Shown: positions 24,624 through 34,463, counted from the stretch's first letter. The stretch: 36,708 bases of DNA from Lachnospiraceae bacterium UBA6403 (GCA_002437435.1 DJPV01000062.1:4834-41541); one strand, 5' to 3'. Notes: a model not told the origin generated them from the sequence alone. Program-made: numbers and translations.

Positions 24624-26873
24624 GTGATAAAAGAAGGTTATGTTGAAAAAGTTATTTACAAAAATGACGACAATGGCTACGCCGTTTTCACTGTAGAAGG
24701 TGAAGACGGCGAAGACATTTTTGTCGGAATCCTTCACGGAGTCAGTGAAGGCATCTATATATCTGCAGAAGGGGAATATGTCAATCATCCCCAGTATGAT
24801 CTCCAATTCAAATTTACATCCTATGAAATAAAAATGCCGGACGACATGGTGAGTGTAGAACGATATCTGGGTTCCGGTATCATAAAAGGTGTCGGTGAAG
24901 CACTGGCAAAACGTATTGTTAAAAAGTTTAAGATGGATTCTCTTCGCATAATTGAGGAAGAGCCGGAAAGACTGGCAGAAGTTAAAGGTATTTCAGAACG
25001 AAAAGCAAGAGAGATCGCAGTCTCTTATAATGAAAAGAAAGAGATGCAGGATGCGATCATTTTTCTGACCGGATATGGAATATCGATCAATCTGGCAGTA
25101 AAGATCTTTAATGAATATGGTCAGGAGATGTATAAGATCATCCGCTCGAATCCGTATAAGATTGCAGAGGATATAAACGGTGTCGGTTTCAAGACAGCAG
25201 ATGAGATTGCGGAACGAATGGGGATCAGCAGCGATTCGGATTTTCGTATCCGTGCGGCGCTGTTATATACATTGTTAAATGCGAGTCAGCTTGGACATAT
25301 GTATCTTCCGAAGCAGATGCTGGTGGCAAAGACATATTCACTTCTGGTGGATGACAATGTGCCATATAATGAAGAACTGGAAAATGAGATCGGAAGCCAG
25401 ATCATAGAACTTCAGATGGCAGGTAAGGCGATCGTAAAGGAGCTTGATGGAGATGTAACTGCGGTCTATGCCGCGGCAAATTATTATATTGAGCTGAATT
25501 CAGCGAGAATATTGTCAGATATAGATCTGGATTTCACATCAGAGGATCGTCCACTGGACAAGATGCTTGCACAGATCGAGGAAGCAGAGAAGATCACACT
25601 GGAAGATAAGCAGAGACTTGCGATCAAGAATGCAGTCAATAATGGTGTGGCGGTGATCACGGGTGGCCCGGGTACCGGTAAGACAACGACGATCAATGCC
25701 ATGATCAAGATGTTTGAGAAGCTGAATCTGGAACTGCTGCTTGCAGCACCGACCGGACGTGCGGCAAAGAGGATCACGGAGGCAACCGGATATACGGCAC
25801 AGACGATCCACCGTCTTCTGGAACTGTCCGGCGGCGGAATCGATGAGGAAGGAAACAGCTCCACCTATACATTTGCAAGAAATTCAAACAATCCGTTAGA
25901 GGCAGATGTGATCATTATAGACGAGATGTCGATGGTAGACAGCAGTCTGTTCTATAGCCTGTTACAGGCAATCATGCCGGGAACCAGACTGGTACTGGTA
26001 GGAGATTCCAACCAGCTTCCGTCTGTCGGCCCGGGAAATGTATTAAAGGACATCATCCGTTCAGAGGTATTTTCTGTAACGGTGCTGGATAAGATATTCC
26101 GACAGGGTGAGAACAGTGACATCATCACGAATGCCCATCTGATCAATGCGGGAAAACAGCTTGCGATCAATAATAAAAGCCGGGATTTCTTCTACATACC
26201 GAGACAGGGATCACAGGAGATTATCGCAGAATTGAAACATCTGATCTTAGACAGTCTGCCGGGCTTCTTTCAGGTCGATCCTATGAATATTCAGGTGCTT
26301 ACCCCGATGCGGAAATATGAGCTGGGTGTCGAGAATCTGAATAAACGGCTGCAGGAGATCCTGAATCCACCGAACAAAAGTATACCGGAGAAAGAGAAAA
26401 ATGATGTTGTGTTCCGTAAGGGCGACAAGGTCATGCAGATCAAGAACAACTACAAGCTGGAATGGAAGATCATGGATGCAAAGGGACGCTTCGTAAAGGA
26501 AGAAGGCGTAGGTGTGTTCAATGGGGATGTTGGTTTTGTAAAAGAGATCGATGAGTTCGACCAGAAGATCGTTGTCGAGTATGATGATGGCAGGCTGGTA
26601 GATTACCTTTACTCCCAGCTTGACGAACTGGAACATGCTTATGCCATTACGATACACAAATCACAGGGAAGCGAGTATCCGGTCGTAGTGATCCCGCTCC
26701 TGACAGGCCCGGCAAAGCTGTTGAACCGGAATCTGCTCTATACGGCAGTTACGAGAGCCAGAAAAGGTGTTGTGATCGTAGGGAATATCGGTCTGGTCAA
26801 GACAATGATCGATAATATCGATGAACAGAAGCGGTATACAACATTTGCAGAACGGCTGGTAGAACTGGCATAA
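24624..26873 (+). CDS. recD2: RecD2-type ATP-dependent DNA helicase
   Basis: A 749-residue superfamily 1B 5'-3' helicase. The start is GTG, with AGGAG 8 nt before it. The N-terminal part holds an OB-like region and helix-hairpin-helix repeats (about 80-200: IIKGVGEALAKRIV, LAEVKGISERKAREI, INGVGFKTADEIA). Walker A GGPGTGKTT is at 347-355, Walker B IIIDEMSM at about 430-437, then GDSNQLPSVGPGNVL. HKSQGSEYPVV and YTAVTRARKG near the C-terminus are motifs V-VI. RecD2 works outside RecBCD, in repair and replication-fork upkeep. It sits between mreB and comF with close spacing, so an operon is likely. Confidence 0.96.
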   Translation: MIKEGYVEKVIYKNDDNGYAVFTVEGEDGEDIFVGILHGVSEGIYISAEGEYVNHPQYDLQFKFTSYEIKMPDDMVSVERYLGSGIIKGVGEALAKRIVKKFKMDSLRIIEEEPERLAEVKGISERKAREIAVSYNEKKEMQDAIIFLTGYGISINLAVKIFNEYGQEMYKIIRSNPYKIAEDINGVGFKTADEIAERMGISSDSDFRIRAALLYTLLNASQLGHMYLPKQMLVAKTYSLLVDDNVPYNEELENEIGSQIIELQMAGKAIVKELDGDVTAVYAAANYYIELNSARILSDIDLDFTSEDRPLDKMLAQIEEAEKITLEDKQRLAIKNAVNNGVAVITGGPGTGKTTTINAMIKMFEKLNLELLLAAPTGRAAKRITEATGYTAQTIHRLLELSGGGIDEEGNSSTYTFARNSNNPLEADVIIIDEMSMVDSSLFYSLLQAIMPGTRLVLVGDSNQLPSVGPGNVLKDIIRSEVFSVTVLDKIFRQGENSDIITNAHLINAGKQLAINNKSRDFFYIPRQGSQEIIAELKHLILDSLPGFFQVDPMNIQVLTPMRKYELGVENLNKRLQEILNPPNKSIPEKEKNDVVFRKGDKVMQIKNNYKLEWKIMDAKGRFVKEEGVGVFNGDVGFVKEIDEFDQKIVVEYDDGRLVDYLYSQLDELEHAYAITIHKSQGSEYPVVVIPLLTGPAKLLNRNLLYTAVTRARKGVVIVGNIGLVKTMIDNIDEQKRYTTFAERLVELA

Positions 26874-26900
26874 ATCTATAGTGATAAAGGGGGATAAAAT

Positions 26901-27623
26901 ATGCGGGAACAGAATATGTGGAACCGGACACTCATGGATCTTGTATTTCCAAGGAGATGCCCGATCTGTGATGCAGTCATGGCATATGGTGAACGGGGCA
27001 TCTGTAACAGACATAAGACGCTTCCATATGTGACTGAACCTGCCTGCATGAAATGCGGGAAGGAACTTTCGGAAGCTGAACAGGAATATTGTGAAGACTG
27101 CAGAACGCATAGAAGAAGTTTTGAAAGGGCATATCCGGTTTTTCGTTATGTAGAACCTGTTGCATCCAGTGTGCTTGCGATCAAATACCATGATAAGCGG
27201 GAATATGTGGATTTCTATGGAACTTTTCTGGCGGAACGGATCAGGAAAGCGGGGATCATGGATCGGTTACAGGTCATTCTTCCTGTTCCGGTGCATAAGA
27301 ACAGAAGAAAAAAACGTGGATATAATCAGGCGGAACTGTTGGCAGATGTGGTGGGAAGACAGTTAGATATTCCGGTAGATAAGATACATCTGCTTCGTGT
27401 AGCAGAAACAGCTCCACAGAAGGAATTATCTCCGCTTGAACGTGCAAATAATATAAAGCAGGCATTAGAAGTAAAGACGCTTCCGGCAGAATGGAAAACA
27501 GTATTATTAATAGATGATATCTATACGACAGGGGCAACGGTGCAGGCCTGTACAGAAGCCTTGCAGGAGGCTGGTGTGGAACAGGTCTATGTCGGAGTGA
27601 TATGTGTAGGAGAAGGTCGATGA
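26901..27623 (+). CDS. comF: ComF family phosphoribosyltransferase-like protein
   Basis: A 240-residue protein. The N-terminal cysteine pairs CPIC, CMKC and CEDC form the zinc-ribbon part, and a type I phosphoribosyltransferase fold follows. The PRPP-binding signature is LLIDDIYTTGAT (about 203-214), and the VHKNRRKKRGYNQAELLA segment is typical of ComF. In competent bacteria ComF helps single-stranded DNA entry; in others it is kept as a housekeeping gene of unclear role. GGGGG lies before the ATG, and it starts 27 bp after recD2, a common clostridial neighbour pair. Confidence 0.93.
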   Translation: MREQNMWNRTLMDLVFPRRCPICDAVMAYGERGICNRHKTLPYVTEPACMKCGKELSEAEQEYCEDCRTHRRSFERAYPVFRYVEPVASSVLAIKYHDKREYVDFYGTFLAERIRKAGIMDRLQVILPVPVHKNRRKKRGYNQAELLADVVGRQLDIPVDKIHLLRVAETAPQKELSPLERANNIKQALEVKTLPAEWKTVLLIDDIYTTGATVQACTEALQEAGVEQVYVGVICVGEGR

Positions 27624-27738
27624 GAGGACTTGGCTTATAGCCGGTTCTGTGGTAGAATAAAGGATATCTGCGGATATTTAACAAGATTCGCAGAATAAAT
27701 ATACAGAAATGGAAAAGGCAGATCAGCCGGGGTAAGAG

Positions 27739-28515
27739 ATGAGATTTCGTCCATGTATCGATATACATAATGGAAAAGTAAAACAGATCGTTGGCAGCAG
27801 TCTTCAGGATGAAGGAAATACTGCGAAGGAGAACTTTGTATCTGAATATGATGGAGCGGCGTTTGCAAAGATGTATAAAGAGGCCGGGATACATGGTGGA
27901 CATATTATTTTATTGAATCCTGTGGGAAGCAAGTATTACGAAGCGGACTGTTATCAGGCGAAACTGGCACTTGCGGAATATCCGGAAAGCTTGCAGATCG
28001 GCGGTGGCATTAATGCTGAGAATGCAGGACGGTTTCTTGATATGGGGGCATCCCATGTGATCGTTACATCTTATGTCTTTAAGAATGGCGAGATCAACTA
28101 CGATAATCTGACGGCGATCAGGCAGGCAGTTGGAAAAGAACATCTGGTGTTAGACTTAAGTTGCAGAAAACGTGAGGATAGTTACTATATTGTGACCGAT
28201 CGCTGGCAGAAGTTTACAAATGTGAAGATGACGGTAGACACATTGGATATGCTTTCAGATTACTGTGACGAATATCTGATTCATGCCGTAGATGTGGAAG
28301 GCAAGGCATCCGGGATAGAGACGCATATTGCGAAGCTTCTTGGAGACTGGGGCAGAATACCTGTAACTTATGCAGGTGGTATCGCATCATTTGACGATCT
28401 GGATAAGCTTCGTATGCTGGGGAAGAATCGGATCGATTTCACGATCGGAAGCGCACTCGATATCTTTGGCGGACATATGAAGTATCAGGATGTTTTGCAG
28501 TATTCAGATCAGTAA
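27739..28515 (+). CDS. hisA: Eukaryotic-type ProFAR isomerase (HisA/HIS6-like)
   Basis: A 258-residue (beta/alpha)8-barrel enzyme for the fourth step of histidine synthesis, the ProFAR to PRFAR isomerisation. The sequence resembles yeast HIS6 rather than ordinary bacterial HisA: CIDIHNGKVKQIVG at the N-terminus, LQIGGGIN, ASHVIVTSYVF, LVLDLSCRK, IHAVDVEGKASGIE and GSALDIFGG at the end. Catalytic candidates are Asp8 and the Asp of VLDLSCRK. The ATG at 27739 has a weak GGGGTAAG site. It stands alone, 115 bp after comF and with no other his gene in the window, which is unusual. The enzyme family is clear; acquisition by transfer is inference. Confidence 0.9.
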   Translation: MRFRPCIDIHNGKVKQIVGSSLQDEGNTAKENFVSEYDGAAFAKMYKEAGIHGGHIILLNPVGSKYYEADCYQAKLALAEYPESLQIGGGINAENAGRFLDMGASHVIVTSYVFKNGEINYDNLTAIRQAVGKEHLVLDLSCRKREDSYYIVTDRWQKFTNVKMTVDTLDMLSDYCDEYLIHAVDVEGKASGIETHIAKLLGDWGRIPVTYAGGIASFDDLDKLRMLGKNRIDFTIGSALDIFGGHMKYQDVLQYSDQ

Positions 28516-28613
28516 TGAAGTATTGAATGAACATGGTTCAGGAGATAGAGTTATATGTACAGTTGAGAAGGCAGGTACATAGTAATATAGAAAATATGGA
28601 GGGATAATAAGAC

Positions 28614-30902
28614 ATGAGAAAAATGAAGAAGGCTGTAGCCATGTGCCTGACAGCAGTGATGATGATGTCATTGCTTGCGGGCTGTGGAGGAGCAAAAAAG
28701 GATGCCGGTGGTTCGACTTCTGAGACAGAAGTGACAACAGAAGTATCGACCGAAGAAGAGACAACCGAAACTACGACCGAAGAAGCAACAACAGAGGAGG
28801 AGCTCGGAGTGTCAGATGGTGATAAGGTTATCAATATCAACTTTGATGATAAGGATACGGATGGTTTCCATACTTATACAAATGGTGGAAATGAAGAAAT
28901 GACCAATGAAGATGGGGAACTTCGTATAAATATTAAGAAGACAGGAAGCGTAGACTATGCGAACCAGATCTACTATGATGGATTTCGTCTGTATCAGGGA
29001 TGCGTTTATGAATATTCTTTTGATGTCCGTTCTGATCTGGAACGTAAGATAGAATGGAGATTACAGATCAACGGCGGTGATTATCATGCATATACCAGTG
29101 ATGTGATCACGATAGGACCGGAGACACAGCATATCACAGCACAGTTTACGATGGAAGAGGATTCCGACCCTGCACCAAGACTTTGTTTCAACATGGGAAA
29201 ACAGGAAGGCATGACCGGAGACGAAGCAGAGCATAATATTTATTTTGACAATATCTTATTAGAGGCAGTTGATGCTTCCGGGGCACAGCAGGTAGAGGCA
29301 ACACCTGATCCTATGACTATCAATGTGAATCAGGTCGGTTATATGACCGGTGACTCCAAGGTGGCTACCGTGATCGGAGAAAATGCGAAATCATTTGAAG
29401 TGATCGATGTAACATCAGGAAAATCTGTATATTCAGCAGATCTGCCGGAAGAAGCTTCATATGATCCACCATCAGAGATGTTCTGCAAGCAGGCAGATTT
29501 TTCATCGGTAAAGGATGCAGGAACCTATAAGATCAAGACAGATGATGGAGAGGAATCAGCAGAATTTAAGATAGGTGATGACATTTATGGTGATCTGTAT
29601 AAGGATGTTGTGCTGATGCTTTATAATCAGCGTTGTGGTGTAGAACTTGACAGCAGCATCGCAGGTGAATTTGCACATCCTGCCTGCCATACAGGTGAAG
29701 CAGTTGTATACGGAACAGATAAGAAGATCGATGTAACAGGCGGCTGGCACGATGCCGGCGATTATGGACGTTATGTTGTATCAGGTGCAAAGACAGTACA
29801 GGATCTGTTCTTAACATATGAAGATAATGGATATAAAGCAGATGACATCGGTATTCCGGAGAGTGGAAACGGTGTGCCGGATATCCTGGATGAAGCAAGA
29901 TTTGAGCTGGACTGGATGCTCAAGATGCAGGATGCAAATGGCGGCGTATATCACAAGGTAACCTGTGATGTATTCCCTGAGACGGTTATGCCGGAAGAAG
30001 AAACAGCACAGCTGATTGCATGTCCGATCTCAAATACAGCGACCGGAGATTTTGCAGCCGTTACGGCAAAAGCATCTGTTCTGTATAAAGATTACGATGC
30101 AGATTTTGCGGCAAAATGTCTGGATGCATCAAAGAAAGCATACGAATATCTGAGTAGTAACATGGATGCTTACGGATTCTCAAATCCGGAGGATATCGTA
30201 ACCGGTGAATATCCGGATACGATCTTCCGTGATGAGGCGGTCTGGGCAGCAGTAGAATTATATGCAGCAACAGGAGATGCTTCTTATAAGAAGGCAGCTG
30301 ATACGATCATTGAGGGTGACGATATCGTAAACTATGGACTTGGATGGGCAGATGTCGGATATTACGCCCTGTATGACTACATCAAATACGATGGTGGTTC
30401 TGCTAAAGCAAACGAACTGTTCTTCAATGAAGTAGACAAGACTGTAGATCAGATCAAAGATAATGGTTTTGGCGTGTGGGTATCCCCAACTAAGACATTT
30501 GCCTGGGGAAGTAATATGAACGTTGCAAATAAGGGAATGTTACTTCTGATGGCGAACAAGCTGAAGCCAAATACAGACTATGTAAAATATGCTGCCTGCC
30601 AGAGAGATTATCTGCTTGGAAGAAATGCAGTCAGCTACTGCTATGTAACAGGATATGGAACAAGATCCCCGCTTCATCCACACCACAGACCATCACAGGT
30701 ATTAGATGTGGCAATGCCTGGTATGTTAGTAGGTGGTGCAGATAGTAATCTGGAAGACCCATATGCAAAAGCTGTTCTTCTTGGTAAAGCACCGGAGAGC
30801 AGATATGCAGATAATGCACAGTCATTTTCCTGTAATGAGGTAACGATCTATTGGAATTCTCCACTTATCTATCTGATGTCAGGACTTGGCGACACAAAAT
30901 AA
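28614..30902 (+). CDS. Lipoprotein GH9 endoglucanase with CBM and Ig-like domain
   Basis: A 762-residue surface cellulase. The signal peptide ends in the lipobox LAGC (Cys24), so the enzyme is held at the membrane. A Thr/Glu-rich linker (about 33-64) leads to a CBM4/9-like domain (about 70-218), a CelD-type Ig-like domain (about 232-318, opening INVNQVGYMTGDSKVA) and the GH9 (alpha/alpha)6 domain (about 325-760). Active-site marks are GGWHDAGDYGRYVV (Asp near 379 and 382), HPHHRPS (about 688) and NEVTIYW (Glu near 742). It should cut beta-1,4-glucan outside the cell. It is not a dockerin enzyme. GGAGGG lies about 10 nt before the ATG. The promoter is unclear. Confidence 0.94.
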   Translation: MRKMKKAVAMCLTAVMMMSLLAGCGGAKKDAGGSTSETEVTTEVSTEEETTETTTEEATTEEELGVSDGDKVININFDDKDTDGFHTYTNGGNEEMTNEDGELRINIKKTGSVDYANQIYYDGFRLYQGCVYEYSFDVRSDLERKIEWRLQINGGDYHAYTSDVITIGPETQHITAQFTMEEDSDPAPRLCFNMGKQEGMTGDEAEHNIYFDNILLEAVDASGAQQVEATPDPMTINVNQVGYMTGDSKVATVIGENAKSFEVIDVTSGKSVYSADLPEEASYDPPSEMFCKQADFSSVKDAGTYKIKTDDGEESAEFKIGDDIYGDLYKDVVLMLYNQRCGVELDSSIAGEFAHPACHTGEAVVYGTDKKIDVTGGWHDAGDYGRYVVSGAKTVQDLFLTYEDNGYKADDIGIPESGNGVPDILDEARFELDWMLKMQDANGGVYHKVTCDVFPETVMPEEETAQLIACPISNTATGDFAAVTAKASVLYKDYDADFAAKCLDASKKAYEYLSSNMDAYGFSNPEDIVTGEYPDTIFRDEAVWAAVELYAATGDASYKKAADTIIEGDDIVNYGLGWADVGYYALYDYIKYDGGSAKANELFFNEVDKTVDQIKDNGFGVWVSPTKTFAWGSNMNVANKGMLLLMANKLKPNTDYVKYAACQRDYLLGRNAVSYCYVTGYGTRSPLHPHHRPSQVLDVAMPGMLVGGADSNLEDPYAKAVLLGKAPESRYADNAQSFSCNEVTIYWNSPLIYLMSGLGDTK

Positions 30903-30931
30903 ACACACAAAACAACACATACATAAATAGC

Positions 30932-30960
30932 ACAGCCGATCGGGGTAACTGTTCGGCTGT
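30932..30960 (+). terminator. Possible weak terminator after the GH9 gene
   Basis: ACAGCCGA (30932-30939) pairs with TCGGCTGT (30953-30960) over a 13-nt loop. No T-run follows, so it may be only an RNA-stabilising 3' hairpin. Confidence 0.3.
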
Positions 30961-30984
30961 AGCTGGTATAAGAGAGTTTTCATT

Positions 30985-33900
30985 ATGGACAAAATAAAGA
31001 AGTTATTAGAAAAAGAAATTGTCAGATATGTAATAGCAGGCGGAGCAACTACAGTTGTAAATATTGTATCATTTTATCTGCTGCGTCTGTTTACCGATTT
31101 GTCAAGAAGCGTGGCGAATATTATAGCAATATTGCTGGCAATTTTATTTGCGTTTTTTGCAAATAAGTTTTTTGTATTCACAGAGAGCAGTAAAAAAGAT
31201 GCAGGAACTTTGATTCGTGAATTTATCTCCTTTGTCGGAACAAGGCTTCTTGCGATGCTGGTTGAAGTTGTTGGAATGAATCTGTTATGTGATTCTTTCC
31301 GATGCAATGAATTTGTATCAAAGATCGTTGTCCAGTTTTTTGTGGTCATAATCAATTATGTATTCGGTAAGTGCTTTGTCTTTAAGAAGGAAAAGACATC
31401 GATACGGGCATTCATGAGAAGAAATTACCTGATCCTGCTTGCAGGGGGGATTCCGGCGTGTTTCCTTTTAGGAGTGTGGATTGCGGAAAAGATCGGACCA
31501 TTTGGCGGAAACAGCCTTACAATGGTAGACAGTCTTCATCAGTATCTGCCGTTCTTCTCAGATTATTATGACAAATTAAAGAACGAGGGAAGTCTGTTTT
31601 ATACATGGGATATCGGACTTGGAAGCAATATGCTGGCGATCATCGCATATTATATTGCCTGCCCGATCAATTTCCTTGTTGTACTATTTAAAAGAGAGCA
31701 TATCTATATTGCGATGAGTTTGTTTATCGGAATCAAGATCGTGCTTTCTGGTATGTCATTTGCATATTATATGCGAGAGAAATGCAAGAACTATAAGACA
31801 TATGAAGCTGCAATCCTGATCTTTTCAACGGCATATGCGATCAGTAATTATGTGATCGGATATTCATGGAATCTGATGTGGATGGACTGTATCATGATCC
31901 TTCCACTCATTATGGCAGGATTTGAGCGTATGACAGAGAATGGAGACTATAAGCTTTACGTACTGTCTCTGTTCTATGCGTTGATGTGTAACTATTATAT
32001 AAGCTTTATGATCTGTATCTTCCTTGTTATGGTATTCCTGCTGATGAACCATAAGAGTGTGAAGAGATTCTTTACCGATGGATTCCGGTTTGCCGGATGC
32101 TCTCTGCTGGCAGCAGGTATGTCGGCATTCCTGCTGATCCCTGCATATCTGGGGCTGAATACGACAGCATCGGCGACCAGAGTACTCCCGAAGTGGGAAT
32201 GGTACGGAAGTATATGGGAGCAGATCAAACAGCTGTTTTACCTGACGAAGCCGATCAAGAACCAGCAGTTTGATGGCGGACTGAACATTTATTGCGGAAC
32301 AATCTGCTTTGTTCTGGTATTTGTCTATCTGTTTAATCGGAACATCAAGCTGTGGGACAAGATAAAGAACGTGATCATTCTGGTGGTGATCTTTGCAAGC
32401 TTTAACAATAAGCTGTTAAATTATATCTGGCATGGTTTTCATGATCAGTATGGAATCCCGAACCGGTTCTCATTCCTGTTTATCTTTCTGATACTTATCA
32501 TGTGCTGTGAGGTGCTCCTGTTTCTGGATAAGAAGGATACCTTTACGGTGCTTCTGGCGGTAGCATTTGGATATGGGTTTCTGATCTTATCTTATAAGAA
32601 ATGCACGATCGAGCGTCAGGCGTTGATCTGGACAGAGATATTCCTGACGGTATATGCAGTATTGATATTGACATTTACCCTGACGAAGGGAGTCTGGCGG
32701 AAGCTTGTCATATATGTACTGACCATAGCCTGTCTGGTAGAGACAGTCACAAATGGAATTAAGGGATATGACAGCAATGGATATGTCGATATCAGTCAGT
32801 ATTTTGGTATGGAATCATCGATGAATCAGGCGATCGATACACTGGGCTGCAAGGACAAGGCATATCGAGTAGAGCTGATGAATACGAAGATCGTGGATGA
32901 GCCTACTTATTATAATCTTAAGAGTGTCTGCCTGTTCGGTTCGACAGTATCTGCTGATCTGGTCGATATGATGCATGACCTTGGATATTACACAGGGGCA
33001 AATGAATTCCTGTTCGATGGCGGTAACACCTTATCCAATTCCTTACTGGGTGTGCGTTATCTGTTACAGAGAGAGGGCGAATATAATTATTTTGATGTCA
33101 ACTATGTAACAGATGTAGATGGAGTGAACATATATGAAAATCCATATGCGTTAAGTCTTGGATACATGGTAAATAATGATCTGTTAGATTATGACGGTAC
33201 GATCGGTAACATGTTCGATACCTTAAATCAGTTCGTGAAGCTGTCAACCGGTGTGCCGGGTGTATTCTCACAGTTATATCCGGAAGTAACGATGTACAGT
33301 GATAACTGTGAGCTGTCGCATGATAGCGATACCAGTGAGTATTACTCCTATACAAGAACAGACAGCAGCAAGTGCGATTTCCAGCTGAGTTTTGATGTGA
33401 CGGACGAGTCCTCAGATATCTATATTCTGGCAAACAGCTCCGGTATCAATAAGGTAAGAATCTATGTAGACGGAGAGGAACAGAATTATGAGAGACTTCA
33501 GAACCAGACTTACCATGTCGGCCATCTGGTTCAGGGACAGACTGTAACGGTTGAGTATTGTTTCCAGAGTTCACAGGCGAACAGCGGAAGTGCCAGACTG
33601 GTCGTATCTTCATTTAACTGGGATTCTTTCTTACAGGCATATGATATATTAAGTGCTCAGCAGATGTTAGTTGGCAAGATGGAAGATGGTTATGTAAAGG
33701 GATATATGACGATCGATTATCCGGGACTGCTGTTCACATCCATCCCATATGATAAGGGCTGGACAGCTTATGTAGATGGCAAGAAGTACGAGATCGATAC
33801 AGTAGGAAATGCTTTTATAGCCCTGAAGCTTGCGGCTGGTGAGCATGTGATCGAGTTCAAGTATTTCCCGCCGGGATTGAAGCTGGGACTGCTTCTTACA

Positions 33901-34164
33901 TTTGCATGCTGGATCTTATTCGGATTCTTATGCGGAAGAACGCAGCTTCAGAATCGACTGGAAGGTGCGGCATCCGGCAGGAAGAAACGAAGAAGCCGGG
34001 CAGATGAAGCTTCCGTTACGAAGCCATCAGGTAAAATAGAAGTATCAAAGGATAATGAGAGACATCCGGAGCCTGCACAGAATGAGGATGAACCTCCGAC
34101 GGATGATTATTACATGCATGTAGATGAGATCCTTAAGGATGTATTTGACAATGACATGAAATAG
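30985..34164 (+). CDS. GtrA-YfhO fusion membrane protein
   Basis: A 1059-residue polytopic membrane protein. Residues about 8-135 are a complete four-helix GtrA/GtcA-family domain (VRYVIAGGATTVVNIVSFYLL; NKFFVF; FGKCFVFKK), a family linked to flipping of polyprenyl-phosphate sugars. From about 150 to 985 the protein is YfhO-like: many helices, the MVDSLHQYLPFFSDYY loop after the first helix, an extracellular beta-rich region (about 610-960) and a last helix near 970-985. A charged cytoplasmic tail follows. In Bacillus and Staphylococcus, separate GtcA and YfhO proteins act with the glycosyltransferase CsbB to glycosylate lipoteichoic acid. No such glycosyltransferase is in this window. A moderate AGAGAG site precedes the ATG. 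The role in envelope glycosylation is inferred. Confidence 0.85.
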   Translation: MDKIKKLLEKEIVRYVIAGGATTVVNIVSFYLLRLFTDLSRSVANIIAILLAILFAFFANKFFVFTESSKKDAGTLIREFISFVGTRLLAMLVEVVGMNLLCDSFRCNEFVSKIVVQFFVVIINYVFGKCFVFKKEKTSIRAFMRRNYLILLAGGIPACFLLGVWIAEKIGPFGGNSLTMVDSLHQYLPFFSDYYDKLKNEGSLFYTWDIGLGSNMLAIIAYYIACPINFLVVLFKREHIYIAMSLFIGIKIVLSGMSFAYYMREKCKNYKTYEAAILIFSTAYAISNYVIGYSWNLMWMDCIMILPLIMAGFERMTENGDYKLYVLSLFYALMCNYYISFMICIFLVMVFLLMNHKSVKRFFTDGFRFAGCSLLAAGMSAFLLIPAYLGLNTTASATRVLPKWEWYGSIWEQIKQLFYLTKPIKNQQFDGGLNIYCGTICFVLVFVYLFNRNIKLWDKIKNVIILVVIFASFNNKLLNYIWHGFHDQYGIPNRFSFLFIFLILIMCCEVLLFLDKKDTFTVLLAVAFGYGFLILSYKKCTIERQALIWTEIFLTVYAVLILTFTLTKGVWRKLVIYVLTIACLVETVTNGIKGYDSNGYVDISQYFGMESSMNQAIDTLGCKDKAYRVELMNTKIVDEPTYYNLKSVCLFGSTVSADLVDMMHDLGYYTGANEFLFDGGNTLSNSLLGVRYLLQREGEYNYFDVNYVTDVDGVNIYENPYALSLGYMVNNDLLDYDGTIGNMFDTLNQFVKLSTGVPGVFSQLYPEVTMYSDNCELSHDSDTSEYYSYTRTDSSKCDFQLSFDVTDESSDIYILANSSGINKVRIYVDGEEQNYERLQNQTYHVGHLVQGQTVTVEYCFQSSQANSGSARLVVSSFNWDSFLQAYDILSAQQMLVGKMEDGYVKGYMTIDYPGLLFTSIPYDKGWTAYVDGKKYEIDTVGNAFIALKLAAGEHVIEFKYFPPGLKLGLLLTFACWILFGFLCGRTQLQNRLEGAASGRKKRRSRADEASVTKPSGKIEVSKDNERHPEPAQNEDEPPTDDYYMHVDEILKDVFDNDMK

Positions 34165-34337
34165 AGGTCAGGAATCTGAGCATCTGTAAGGTGACCATAT
34201 GAAAGCTGTAGATCGGATGTATAACATAGATAAAAAACGAGTGGTGTACATCTGGTAAATTTGTTTATATCTGACATATAACAAAAAGAAACAGAATAAT
34301 ATTGTTAGTTATATATAGTAAAAAATATCAAAAAAGG

Positions 34338-34372
34338 CCTATAGATTTTATGAAAAATCTATAGGTTTTTTT
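34338..34372 (+). terminator. Terminator before the histidine kinase gene
   Basis: CCTATAGATTTT (34338-34349) pairs perfectly with AAAATCTATAGG (34354-34365) around a 4-nt loop, followed by seven T. It ends the GtrA-YfhO transcript. The rest of 34165-34337 shows nothing recognisable. Confidence 0.93.
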
Positions 34373-34381
34373 ATCATCTCG

Positions 34382-34410
34382 TTGACCTTAACATTCATTT
34401 ATAATATAAT
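34382..34410 (+). promoter_or_regulatory. Promoter of the hybrid kinase operon
   Basis: TTGACC (34382-34387) and a perfect TATAAT (34405-34410) are exactly 17 nt apart, directly after the terminator and about 50 nt before the ATG. Confidence 0.85.
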
Positions 34411-34463
34411 AACATGTGGAGTCATAGTATTAGATTCAAAAAAGTAGAAATAGAGGTGCATCA

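Noticed and set aside
28563-28591. Promoter TTGAGA-17 nt-TATAGA before the GH9 gene
   Set aside because: The implied transcription start would coincide with the ribosome binding site, so the match is probably chance.
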